Assembly (NCBI GenBank): GCA_002305435.1
Contig: DBQZ01000088.1
Span: forward strand, 20,441-31,569
Length of the DNA: 11,129 nt
Direction: 5' to 3'
Origin: Clostridiales bacterium UBA1381
GTDB lineage: Bacteria > Bacillota > Clostridia > UBA1381
Below, in pieces: positions 1 to 6,530 of this stretch. Position 1 is the first letter of the stretch; every line of letters begins with the position of its first letter. The position numbers were made by a program, and so were the translations under genes. The notes below the pieces were generated by a model. It worked only from the letters and a program-made list of their open reading frames with translations, searched no databases and was not told the DNA's origin.

Positions 1-2198
1 TAAATTGTGGCTTCAGGACTAAACAAAGAGTCAGAGCCAATTTCTATAACGCTTCTGGGAACGGTTATTTTCTCCCCGTGTATAAAGGAGAGCGAACGGT
101 CCTCAAGTGTAGTGACTGTATCGCTTATCACCAGCTGACCTATGTTGCAGGTATCAAACGCATAGCGGCCGATAGTTTCAACACCGGCGGGGACTGCGTA
201 GAAGTCTGTTTCCAACCCCTTAGGATAGGCGACAAGAGTGGTCATTTCTTTGTTGAACAGCACGCCGTCAACAGAAGTGAAGTATTTGCTGCCCTCGGCT
301 GTGTTTATCGCTTCAAGAGCGGAACTGCTTCTAAAAACCTCGCCGTCAACAGTTTCGAGTGATGGCGGCAGAGTTATTTCCTTAAGGGATGTGCAGAAAG
401 ATATAGCTTGGTTCTCCAAGGTTCTCAGTGAGGACGGCAGTCTTAGATTTTCGAGTGCGCTGCAGCCGGAAAATGCAGCGACACCGATAGTTTCCACGGT
501 TTCGGGTATGGTTATCTCTTTGAGACTGCTGCATCCGGAAAAGGTATTGCTGCTGATTTCGGTAAGTCCCTCGGGCAGGGTAACTTTTTCCAATGCAGCA
601 AGACCGTCAAATGCGCCGTTGCTCAGCTTTGTTATCCCTTCCTCTACATATACTTCTTTTATCGAATCTTTATAATCGCTCCACGGTTGATTGCTAAAGC
701 CGTAAGAAGAATCCCCTTCTCCGTAGCCACTTATCGTTAATACTCCGTTTAACAGCGACCATTCTGCATTTTCGCCGTATATGCCCTTTAAAGCGCCGTC
801 GTAGATTACGCCGGGAGCTGTATCAATGCTTGTATACGGCTTTCCGCGCCAGGGCAGGCTATATAGGCTGTATGGCAAAACCTCGCCGGTTTCGCTCTGT
901 ACGCTTGTTCCGTCGGAAAACTCTATCGGGTATCCGAGGCGGAGTGCTCCGTCATCTGTTACCTGCCAGGTGATGCCGTTTAAGCATACGCCGTAATATT
1001 CGGGCGTTTCGCCCTCCTGCCATGCGTTGTCCTGGAAGGTGCAATTATCGGTCGTAACAAGACCAGCACCCTCGCTGTCGTTTGAAAATACGGCGCTGTT
1101 GTTGTTATAAAACGAGCAGCCGATAAATGCTGCCGGATAATCAGAAGCATATACGGCGGGCTCTGACTGGGCAAATTCTGTATTGTAGGCGTTACCGCTT
1201 ATTATGCAGTTTTTAATTTGCAGATTTTCTCCGATAAGGCTTGCGATAGATTCCTCGCAGTCACGTAGTATGCAGTTTTCGGCTGTGAAATTATCGGTGT
1301 AGCTGATTACAAGAGCTACAGTGCCGCAGCCGTAAAGGTCGCAGTTTGTAACGGTGACGGTATCGGAGTTATTCGCCTGCAGAACATAGGCGGAGCTGTA
1401 TGAGGTGCTGCCGCAGCCGCCCTGATATATTATGGACTCGTGTCCTAAAATAAGCCCGTCAATAGATATATCGTTGGAAGAATTTATCCTTACGACCGGA
1501 TTGTATCCGTCACGGGACAGGATTTCGGCTTTGCCGGGGTTTTCTGCCCTGATGGTGAGGTTATTTATCGGGCTGTTAAAGCTGCCTATGGAAATAGCAC
1601 TGTCAAGCATATAAACGCCGTCTGCAAGGACGATTTCACGGTTTGAACCAATGGCATCTAAAAGCTCGCCGGCAGTGCTTACGTTAATGGTATCTGTCGG
1701 AACCTCGCCGAGAGATTCAAACGTTATTCCGTTATCAAGAGCAAAATCATGGGCATAAGTCCCCTCATACGCTTTTATTGTAAGCTTATCATTGCCGCTA
1801 AGAGCTGATTGCTCAATATCATTTACATTTTTGGGAATGGTTATAGACGTGAAGCTGTCGCCGCAATAATAAAAGGCTGCTCCGCCGATTTTCGTCACGG
1901 AATCCGCAAGAACGACCGTTTCGAGAGTTTCGCACTGATAAAACGCACGCATCCCTATATTTTCAACACCATCGTTTATGAGGACGTTTTTCACGTCCTC
2001 GCCGGCAGAACACCATGGCCCTGTTTCCGGATAAGCGTAATCATACATCTGACCGCTGCCGCTTATTGTAAGCGTACCGTTTTCGAGTACCCAAGTGAGA
2101 TTGTCCCCGCACTCGCCCCCGGCGGCGGAAGCCAGGAGCGGCATTGCTCCTATAAGCATAAATGTGAGAAACATTAGACCGATAAACCTTCTTTTCAT
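1..2198 (-). CDS. Secreted BspA-type LRR / beta-helix surface protein, C-terminus cut by window edge
   Basis: The frame is open from the ATG at 2198 to the left edge, giving 732 residues without a stop. The start has an AGGGAGG ribosome binding site about 8 bases upstream. Residues 1-25 form a signal peptide: Lys/Arg-rich start, hydrophobic core, then an Ala-Ser-Ala cleavage site. Residues 30-160 begin with the CGxNLTW...NGTLTISGSG motif that opens many BspA-type proteins, followed by LRR_5-like repeats (GVENIGMRAFYQC, SVTKIGGAAFYYC). Residues 170-395 look like a right-handed beta-helix, with stacked rungs carrying an Asn-Cys or Gly-Cys pair (VTNCDLYGC, AENCILRDC, IKNCIISGN, FIGCSFYNN, TDNCTFQDN). 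Residues 474-495 repeat the opening motif (ENAEW...NGVLTISGYG), and LRR_5 repeats then run to the edge. BspA-type LRR proteins are surface proteins linked to adhesion in several bacteria; ligand and anchoring cannot be told here. The protein is likely exported. The adjacent AraC gene may control it. Confidence 0.9.
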   Translation of the reverse strand, partial: MKRRFIGLMFLTFMLIGAMPLLASAAGGECGDNLTWVLENGTLTISGSGQMYDYAYPETGPWCSAGEDVKNVLINDGVENIGMRAFYQCETLETVVLADSVTKIGGAAFYYCGDSFTSITIPKNVNDIEQSALSGNDKLTIKAYEGTYAHDFALDNGITFESLGEVPTDTINVSTAGELLDAIGSNREIVLADGVYMLDSAISIGSFNSPINNLTIRAENPGKAEILSRDGYNPVVRINSSNDISIDGLILGHESIIYQGGCGSTSYSSAYVLQANNSDTVTVTNCDLYGCGTVALVISYTDNFTAENCILRDCEESIASLIGENLQIKNCIISGNAYNTEFAQSEPAVYASDYPAAFIGCSFYNNNSAVFSNDSEGAGLVTTDNCTFQDNAWQEGETPEYYGVCLNGITWQVTDDGALRLGYPIEFSDGTSVQSETGEVLPYSLYSLPWRGKPYTSIDTAPGVIYDGALKGIYGENAEWSLLNGVLTISGYGEGDSSYGFSNQPWSDYKDSIKEVYVEEGITKLSNGAFDGLAALEKVTLPEGLTEISSNTFSGCSSLKEITIPETVETIGVAAFSGCSALENLRLPSSLRTLENQAISFCTSLKEITLPPSLETVDGEVFRSSSALEAINTAEGSKYFTSVDGVLFNKEMTTLVAYPKGLETDFYAVPAGVETIGRYAFDTCNIGQLVISDTVTTLEDRSLSFIHGEKITVPRSVIEIGSDSLFSPEATI

Positions 2199-2220
2199 TT
2201 TCTTTTCCTCCCTTATTTGA

Positions 2221-2250
2221 AATATATATCTGCATTGCAGAATATGTTCA
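2221..2250 (-). promoter_or_regulatory. Possible weak promoter with a dyad, upstream of the LRR protein gene
   Basis: Reading the minus strand, TGAACA (2250-2245) and TATATT (2226-2221) are 18 bp apart, a poor -35 with a fair -10. The spacer holds an imperfect dyad, ATAT-CTGC-att-GCAG-aATAT (2226-2245). A weak promoter with a nearby dyad is what an activator-dependent promoter could look like, and an AraC gene ends right here. This is pattern matching in AT-rich DNA; the LRR gene may simply be co-transcribed with the regulator. Confidence 0.25.
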
Positions 2251-3108
2251 CTTCGCCTGAGCGGCGCTGCTTTGCTTTGGCACCACGCAGGTGCGCTGGA
2301 ATTGCTCCGGTGTTGAGCCGGCATATTTCTGGAAACATCTCCAGAACGTGGAATAGTTGTCAAATCCGCATTCATTATAAACTGCCGTTGGCTTGCCGCC
2401 TGCTTGGATGAGGTTTTTTGCAAGGATTATCCGCCGCAGGTTTATATAGTTTTTAAGTGTCATGCCTGTTTCGTGCTTAAAAAGGCGGCAGATGTACGAC
2501 TTATCCAGGAACATATAATCGGCGATCTCATCAAGCGTCATAGGCGAGGTAAAATGCCGTCCTACATACTCACGTATGCGTTCTGTATTGCTGTTTAGGC
2601 GGATTTTGTTGTCAAGGATAATTTCGTTGCGGAGTATGGAAGTATATTTTACAATAAGCTGAAGGGCAAAGGTCAGCACCATAACGTCCGTTTCCGGAGG
2701 TTTATGCGTACAGTAGTCATCAAGCTCTGAGAAAATGTACGGTATTTTGTATTTGTCCACAAGCACCGCCGGTATCAGGTTGCCTTTGCCGTGTGGGCGC
2801 AGGAGAAGCTGGTGCGCCTGCTCGGGAAAGTTCTCGATAAGGCGGGGGTATATGTGGAGAAACTGCCGCTGATACCGGCATTTTTCGGGGAAGCTGAAGG
2901 AGTGAAGCTCGTTGGGAGCGGTAACAATCATATCCCCGGGGGAAAGGCTGTAATCTGTGCCTTCAACAGTGTAGAGGAAATGCCCTTCGGTTATGTATAA
3001 AAATTCGTAGCATACGTGCATATGCGAATTAAAGGTATAGCCATCCGTTGTCCGGTGGCTGTACGCCCAAAAATCCTTTTTTCCGGCTCGTATAACGATG
3101 TCCTGCAT
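2248..3108 (-). CDS. AraC-family transcriptional regulator with N-terminal cupin domain
   Basis: The 286-residue protein has the usual length and two-domain layout of AraC/XylS regulators. Residues about 20-75 form a cupin sensor domain (SHMHVCYEFLYITEG, then LSPGDMIVTAPNELHSF), with His29, His31 and Glu35 in the positions typical of the fold. Residues about 175-271 carry the double helix-turn-helix: LDEIADYMFLDKSYICRLFK for the first, and AVYNECGFDNYSTFWRCFQK followed by STPEQF for the second. Such proteins bind promoter DNA and usually respond to a sugar or other small ligand; the ligand cannot be read here. The ATG is preceded by AAGGAGG with a 5-base spacer. The stop lies 49 bp upstream of the secreted LRR protein gene, same strand, with no terminator between, so the two may be co-transcribed or regulator and target. 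Confidence 0.93.
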   Translation of the reverse strand: MQDIVIRAGKKDFWAYSHRTTDGYTFNSHMHVCYEFLYITEGHFLYTVEGTDYSLSPGDMIVTAPNELHSFSFPEKCRYQRQFLHIYPRLIENFPEQAHQLLLRPHGKGNLIPAVLVDKYKIPYIFSELDDYCTHKPPETDVMVLTFALQLIVKYTSILRNEIILDNKIRLNSNTERIREYVGRHFTSPMTLDEIADYMFLDKSYICRLFKHETGMTLKNYINLRRIILAKNLIQAGGKPTAVYNECGFDNYSTFWRCFQKYAGSTPEQFQRTCVVPKQSSAAQAK

Positions 3109-3156
3109 GGCGGCCTCCTTCCGGATTTATGAAATACATATTGTTTTAACAGTTAC

Positions 3157-3185
3157 ATTATATATTAAATTTGTTGAAATTGCAA
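3157..3185 (-). promoter_or_regulatory. Sigma-A type promoter of the AraC regulator gene
   Basis: On the minus strand TTGCAA (3185-3180) and TATAAT (3162-3157) are separated by exactly 17 bp. The start of transcription would fall near 3150, giving a 5' leader of about 40 bases before the AraC start at 3108. It is divergent from the rplU promoter. Confidence 0.75.
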
Positions 3186-3243
3186 TAGGTTTTGAAGTTT
3201 TGAGTGTGATTTTTTGATAAATAGTGAAAATTTTTGAAAACGC

Positions 3244-3272
3244 TTGACATTATAAATCTTTAGTGGTATACT
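3244..3272 (+). promoter_or_regulatory. Strong sigma-A promoter of rplU, with extended -10
   Basis: A perfect -35 TTGACA (3244-3249) and a -10 TATACT (3267-3272) are 17 bp apart, with a TGn extension (TGG, 3264-3266) directly before the -10. The DNA upstream (about 3188-3240) is AT-rich with several TTTTGA repeats, which could act as an UP-like element. Transcription would start near 3279. The strength fits a ribosomal protein operon. Confidence 0.88.
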
Positions 3273-3278
3273 ATTTGG

Positions 3279-3367
3279 GTAGCCGCATCAATCAGGCTTT
3301 AAAGTTTTGCCCGGAAATGGGAAACGCCTGCAAGAGCGTGTCTTCAAATAATACAGGAGGTAAAAAA
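3279..3367 (+). promoter_or_regulatory. Candidate structured leader of rplU (L21 leader-like)
   Basis: The expected transcript has an untranslated leader of about 89 bases. Visible pairings are AGCC 3281-3284 with GGCT 3295-3298, and GTTT/CCC (3304-3307, 3310-3312) with GGG/AAAC (3319-3321, 3322-3325) around a six-base loop. An alternative ACGC (3324-3327) with GCGT (3336-3339) is exclusive with the second stem. The L21 leader is a known autoregulatory RNA family upstream of rplU in Bacillota. Position and size fit, but I could not compare it with the family model. Confidence 0.45.
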
Positions 3368-3679
3368 ATGTACGCAGTAATTGAAACAGGCGGAAAGCAG
3401 TACAAGGTATCTGAGGGCGATGTGCTCTTTATCGAAAAGCTCGATGTAAATGAGGGCGAGAACGTTACATTCGATAAGGTACTGATGGTAGGAAACGACG
3501 CCGATGTAAAGGTAGGTACTCCGGTAGTTGACGGAGCAACCGTAGAGGCGAAGGTTGTAAAGAATGGCCGCGCAAAGAAAATATATGTTTTCAAAATGAA
3601 GAGCAAGAAAAACTACAGACGTAAAAAGGGTCACAGACAGCCTTTTACGAAAGTAGAAATTTCAAAGATTAACGCATAA
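3368..3679 (+). CDS. rplU: Large-subunit ribosomal protein bL21
   Basis: The 103-residue product matches full-length bL21: it begins MYAVIETGGKQYKVSEGD and ends with the basic, conserved block KNYRRKKGHRQPFTKVEI. bL21 binds 23S rRNA in the large subunit. The ATG at 3368 is chosen because AGGAGG lies at 3355-3360 with a 7-base spacer and because the family starts exactly there. A longer open frame upstream (from 3263) overlaps the promoter and leader and is not coding. It is the first gene of the operon, with rpmA 32 bp downstream. The prp (ysxB) protease gene normally found between rplU and rpmA in Bacillota is missing. Confidence 0.97.
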   Translation: MYAVIETGGKQYKVSEGDVLFIEKLDVNEGENVTFDKVLMVGNDADVKVGTPVVDGATVEAKVVKNGRAKKIYVFKMKSKKNYRRKKGHRQPFTKVEISKINA

Positions 3680-3711
3680 TAAGACCAAACGGAAAGCTGA
3701 GGTGTTTTTAA

Positions 3712-3966
3712 ATGGCTCATAAAAAAGGTATGGGTAGCACAAAGAACGGTCGTGACAGTGAGTCGAAAAGACTCGGCGTAAAAAGAGCGGACGGTCAGTT
3801 TGTGCTGGCAGGAAATATACTGGTAAGACAGAGAGGAACGAAGATACATCCGGGAACAAACGTTGGTATCGGAAGCGATGATACACTGTTTGCCCTTATT
3901 GACGGAAAGGTTCGTTTCGAGCGCAAGGGCAGAGACAAGACCCAGTGCAGCGTATACGCAGACTAA
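3712..3966 (+). CDS. rpmA: Large-subunit ribosomal protein bL27, short form without Prp-cleaved extension
   Basis: The 84-residue product is a complete bL27: MAHKKGMGSTKNGRDSESKR, then the conserved GQFVLAGNILVRQRGTKIHPG and GSDDTLFALIDGKV. The N-terminus of bL27 reaches toward the peptidyl-transferase centre. In many Bacillota bL27 is made with a short N-terminal extension ending in Phe that the Prp protease removes. Here the protein starts directly at the mature AHKK-type end, as in Escherichia coli. A longer start is excluded because the codon just before the ATG (3709-3711) is an in-frame TAA. The ribosome binding site is a modest GAGGTG about 7 bases upstream. A strong terminator follows. 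Confidence 0.97.
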   Translation: MAHKKGMGSTKNGRDSESKRLGVKRADGQFVLAGNILVRQRGTKIHPGTNVGIGSDDTLFALIDGKVRFERKGRDKTQCSVYAD

Positions 3967-3974
3967 TAAATGCG

Positions 3975-4009
3975 GGGTATCTCAAACTCGGTTTTGAGAT
4001 ACCCTTTTT
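3975..4009 (+). terminator. Rho-independent terminator after rpmA
   Basis: GGGTATCTCAAA (3975-3986) pairs perfectly with TTTGAGATACCC (3993-4004) around a 6-base loop, followed by five T residues (4005-4009). It begins 9 bp after the rpmA stop and lies before obg, so obg is reached by read-through or from a weak promoter. Confidence 0.9.
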
Positions 4010-4048
4010 GTATCAGCGATTTTATACTTCGGAAAGGAAGTGAGGGCA

Positions 4049-5326
4049 ATGTTTACAGATAAGGCGAAAATTTTTGTAAAAGCCGGAAACGGCGGCAATG
4101 GTGCGATAGCGTTCCACCGTGAAAAGTACGTGGCTGCCGGCGGCCCTGACGGCGGGGACGGCGGAAGAGGCGGAAGCGTTATATTCCGTGTAGATCTGGG
4201 ACTTACTACGCTTATGGATTTCCGCTATAAACGGAAATATGTGGCCTCAGCTGGCGGAGACGGTTCCGGCAAGCGCCGCAAGGGCAAGGACGGTGACGAT
4301 ATTATAATACGTGTTCCTCAAGGGACTGTCGTAAGAGATGCTGAATCGAACAGGATAATTGCCGATTTGTCGGTTCCGGGCGAGGATATAGTTATAGCCA
4401 AAGGCGGCAACGGCGGCTGGGGAAATGCGCATTTTGCGACTGCCGTACGCCAGACGCCGAATTTTGCCAAAAACGGTCAAAAGGGCGATGAGCGGGAAGT
4501 TATACTTGAGCTTAAGCTCTTAGCTGATGTGGGCTTGGTAGGTTTTCCGAATGTCGGAAAATCAACAATACTGGCCTCTGTAACCAAAGCTGAGCCGAAA
4601 ATAGCCAATTACCACTTTACAACGCTTGAGCCGAATCTCGGAGTCGTTGATTTGGGCGATCACAGGAGCTTTGTGCTGGCAGACATTCCGGGGATTATCG
4701 AAGGGGCAAGCGAAGGCGTGGGGCTTGGACATGAGTTTTTACGTCATATAGAGAGGACAAGGCTTTTGATACACGTTGTTGACGTGTCCGGTATTGAGGG
4801 AAGAGACCCGATAGAGGATTTTGATATAATCAACGAAGAGCTTTCATCCTATGATATGGCGCTTGAAGAACGGCCTCAGGTGGTGGCGGCAAACAAGACG
4901 GATATTATCCAGAATGAGGAAGCATACAAGGCGTTTTTAGAGGAGATGCAAAAGCGCAGCGTTGAGGTGTTTGAAATATCCGCCGCCACAGGACGAGGTA
5001 TGCGCGAGCTTATGAACGATGTTTATGAGAAGCTGTCAAAACTGCCCCCGGTTAAGATATTTGAGCCGGAGATGGACATTGACGAAGAAGTATTCGATGA
5101 TAGCGAAGGCTTTGAAATAAGCCGCAGTGACGACGGCGCATACGTGGTTTCCGGCTCGTGGATAGAAGCGGTCGGAGGCAGTGTGAATTTCTCGGATAAC
5201 GAATCGCTGCAATTCTTCCAGAGGGCGCTTATGAAAAAGGGCGTTATAGACGCTCTTGTTGAAAAAGGCGTTAAAGAGGGCGATACGGTTCGTATCGGTG
5301 ATTTGGAATTTGACTTTGTATGGTGA
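4049..5326 (+). CDS. obgE: Obg/CgtA GTPase, ribosome assembly and stress
   Basis: The 425-residue protein has all three Obg domains. Residues 1-158 are the glycine-rich Obg fold (KAGNGGNGAIAFHREKYV, GGPDGGDGGRGGSV). Residues about 160-335 are the G domain: G1 GFPNVGKST (165-173), G2 FTTLEP, G3 DIPG (212-215), G4 NKTD (282-285), G5 SAATG (311-315). Residues about 355-425 are the OCT domain, as in Gram-positive Obg. Obg binds the large ribosomal subunit during assembly and is usually essential. An upstream GTG at 4040 is in frame, but the ATG at 4049 is preferred: it matches the family start (MFxDKAKIFVKAG) and AAGGAA lies about 9 bases upstream, whereas that site would abut the GTG. It follows rplU and rpmA, the common order, but a terminator intervenes. 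Confidence 0.97.
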   Translation: MFTDKAKIFVKAGNGGNGAIAFHREKYVAAGGPDGGDGGRGGSVIFRVDLGLTTLMDFRYKRKYVASAGGDGSGKRRKGKDGDDIIIRVPQGTVVRDAESNRIIADLSVPGEDIVIAKGGNGGWGNAHFATAVRQTPNFAKNGQKGDEREVILELKLLADVGLVGFPNVGKSTILASVTKAEPKIANYHFTTLEPNLGVVDLGDHRSFVLADIPGIIEGASEGVGLGHEFLRHIERTRLLIHVVDVSGIEGRDPIEDFDIINEELSSYDMALEERPQVVAANKTDIIQNEEAYKAFLEEMQKRSVEVFEISAATGRGMRELMNDVYEKLSKLPPVKIFEPEMDIDEEVFDDSEGFEISRSDDGAYVVSGSWIEAVGGSVNFSDNESLQFFQRALMKKGVIDALVEKGVKEGDTVRIGDLEFDFVW

Positions 5327-5343
5327 TATACAAGGAGCGTATA

Positions 5344-5370
5344 ATGCTTAAAAGGCATAAAACGGAATAG
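5344..5370 (+). CDS. Possible 8-residue mini-ORF after obg
   Basis: An ATG at 5344 preceded by AAGGAG (5332-5337) at an ideal 6-base spacing opens a frame encoding MLKRHKTE and stops at TAG. The ribosome binding site is as good as those of real genes here. It starts 17 bp after the obg stop, upstream of the next promoter. It may be a translated micropeptide, the remnant of a lost downstream gene, or chance. No function can be assigned. Confidence 0.25.
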   Translation: MLKRHKTE

Positions 5371-5381
5371 AAAGCAGGTAT

Positions 5382-5410
5382 TTGATATTCCTCTGTTTAT
5401 GTGTTATAAT
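5382..5410 (+). promoter_or_regulatory. Sigma-A promoter of the alpha/beta hydrolase gene, extended -10
   Basis: TTGATA (5382-5387) and a perfect TATAAT (5405-5410) are 17 bp apart, with a TGn element (TGT, 5402-5404) before the -10. Transcription would start near 5417, leaving a leader of about 33 bases to the ATG at 5450. Confidence 0.85.
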
Positions 5411-5449
5411 TAGGATAAAGAAATATAAACATGATCGGAGGAAATAAAA

Positions 5450-6439
5450 ATGGAAGAAAAGCTGAACCTGACTGCCGGATGGGATAAGACGTTTGCAAAA
5501 AGTGACAAGGTTGAGCACAGCAAGGTAACTTTCCATAACCGCTACGGCATCACGCTGGCGGCTGATATGTATAAGCCGAAGAACGTATCGGGAAAATTGC
5601 CGGCAATAGCCGTATCGGGTCCGTTTGGAGCGGTGAAAGAGCAAGCATCCGGTTTATATGCGCAAATTATGGCGGAAAGAGGGTTCTTGACGATAGCGTT
5701 TGATCCCTCATTTACAGGAGAAAGCGGAGGACAGCCGAGATATATGGCATCTCCCGACATCAACACTGAGGATTTCCAGGCGGCGGTTGATTTTCTGTCG
5801 GTTCAGGAAACAGTGGATCCGGACAAAATCGGGATTATCGGTATCTGCGGCTGGGGCGGCATGGCTATCAATGCAGCAGCGATAGATACGAGGATAAAAG
5901 CGGCGGTTGCCTCGACAATGTATGATATGACGAGGGTGAATGCCAAGGGCTATTTTGATTCAGAGGACAGCGAACAATCAAGGTATGAAAAACGCTGTGC
6001 ACTTAACGCCCAGAGAACTGAAGATTACAGAAACGGCAGCTATGCTTTGGGAGGCGGAGTGGTTGACCCGCTGCCGGAGGATGCACCGTTCTTTGTAAAG
6101 GACTATTACGACTATTATAAAACAGAGCGTGGTTACCATCCCCGTTCGCTCAACTCTAACAACGGCTGGAATGTGACCGGCTGCATCTCGTTTATGAATC
6201 AGCCCATTTTAAAGTACAGTAATGAGATACGTTCGGCAGTGCTTATCATACACGGCGAAAAGGCACATTCCTGTTATTTCAGCCGGGATGCTTATGCTGA
6301 TATGATAAAGGACAGCAAGTATACGGACAATAAGGAGCTTATGATAATTCCCGGAGCCGTGCATACAGATTTATATGATAGAACAGACGTTATCCCGTTT
6401 GATAAAATAACGGAATTTTTCAACAAGTATATGAAATAA
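5450..6439 (+). CDS. Alpha/beta hydrolase with cysteine at the nucleophile elbow
   Basis: The 329-residue cytoplasmic protein has no signal peptide and fits the alpha/beta hydrolase fold in the dienelactone-hydrolase / YcjY-like branch. The nucleophile elbow is GICGWGG (131-137), putting Cys133 where serine usually sits. The likely histidine is His305 in IIPGAVHTDLYD, after IIHGEKAHS (267-273), where Glu270 or a nearby acid may complete the triad. Upstream, KVTFHNRYGITLAADMYKP is the usual strand entry and AFDPSFTGESGG resembles the family's conserved loop. Members act on esters, lactones or similar carbonyl compounds; the substrate here is unknown. The ATG follows a GGAGG site 8 bases upstream. 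It is a single-gene unit with its own promoter and terminator, separate from obg. Confidence 0.88.
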   Translation: MEEKLNLTAGWDKTFAKSDKVEHSKVTFHNRYGITLAADMYKPKNVSGKLPAIAVSGPFGAVKEQASGLYAQIMAERGFLTIAFDPSFTGESGGQPRYMASPDINTEDFQAAVDFLSVQETVDPDKIGIIGICGWGGMAINAAAIDTRIKAAVASTMYDMTRVNAKGYFDSEDSEQSRYEKRCALNAQRTEDYRNGSYALGGGVVDPLPEDAPFFVKDYYDYYKTERGYHPRSLNSNNGWNVTGCISFMNQPILKYSNEIRSAVLIIHGEKAHSCYFSRDAYADMIKDSKYTDNKELMIIPGAVHTDLYDRTDVIPFDKITEFFNKYMK

Positions 6440-6470
6440 CCACTTGATTTGACGGGGAACAATATAATGA

Positions 6471-6502
6471 ACGGACGCTGAAGAAGATAAGCGTCCGTTT
6501 TT
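6471..6502 (+). terminator. Rho-independent terminator after the hydrolase gene
   Basis: ACGGACGCT (6471-6479) pairs with AGCGTCCGT (6490-6498) around a 10-base loop and runs into five T residues (6498-6502). It separates the hydrolase gene from the beta-helix gene that starts at 6531. Confidence 0.88.
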
Positions 6503-6530
6503 CTCCGATACAGTGAAGGGAGTCTTTTTT

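Noticed and set aside
78..675. Plus-strand frames across the LRR protein gene
   Set aside because: They are the reverse complement of LRR repeats, have no ribosome binding site, and are shadows.
2041..2235. Short minus-strand frame at 2041-2235
   Set aside because: It overlaps the start of the secreted LRR protein in another frame and has no site or homology.
3263..3367. N-terminal extension of the rplU frame from 3263
   Set aside because: It overlaps the -10 box and the leader, has no homology to L21, and the AGGAGG site and family start both point to 3368.
4040..4048. GTG start for obg at 4040
   Set aside because: The ribosome binding site would abut the GTG directly, and the family starts at the ATG at 4049.
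6463..6468. Perfect TATAAT as promoter of the DUF3737 gene
   Set aside because: No acceptable -35 lies 16-18 bp upstream (TTGACG is only 8 bp away), and transcripts would begin in the hydrolase terminator. It remains possible as a weak promoter but is not claimed.
6513..6530. GTG start for the DUF3737 gene at 6513
   Set aside because: The AAGGGAG site lies inside this extension, and the family starts with MKIIEN at 6531.
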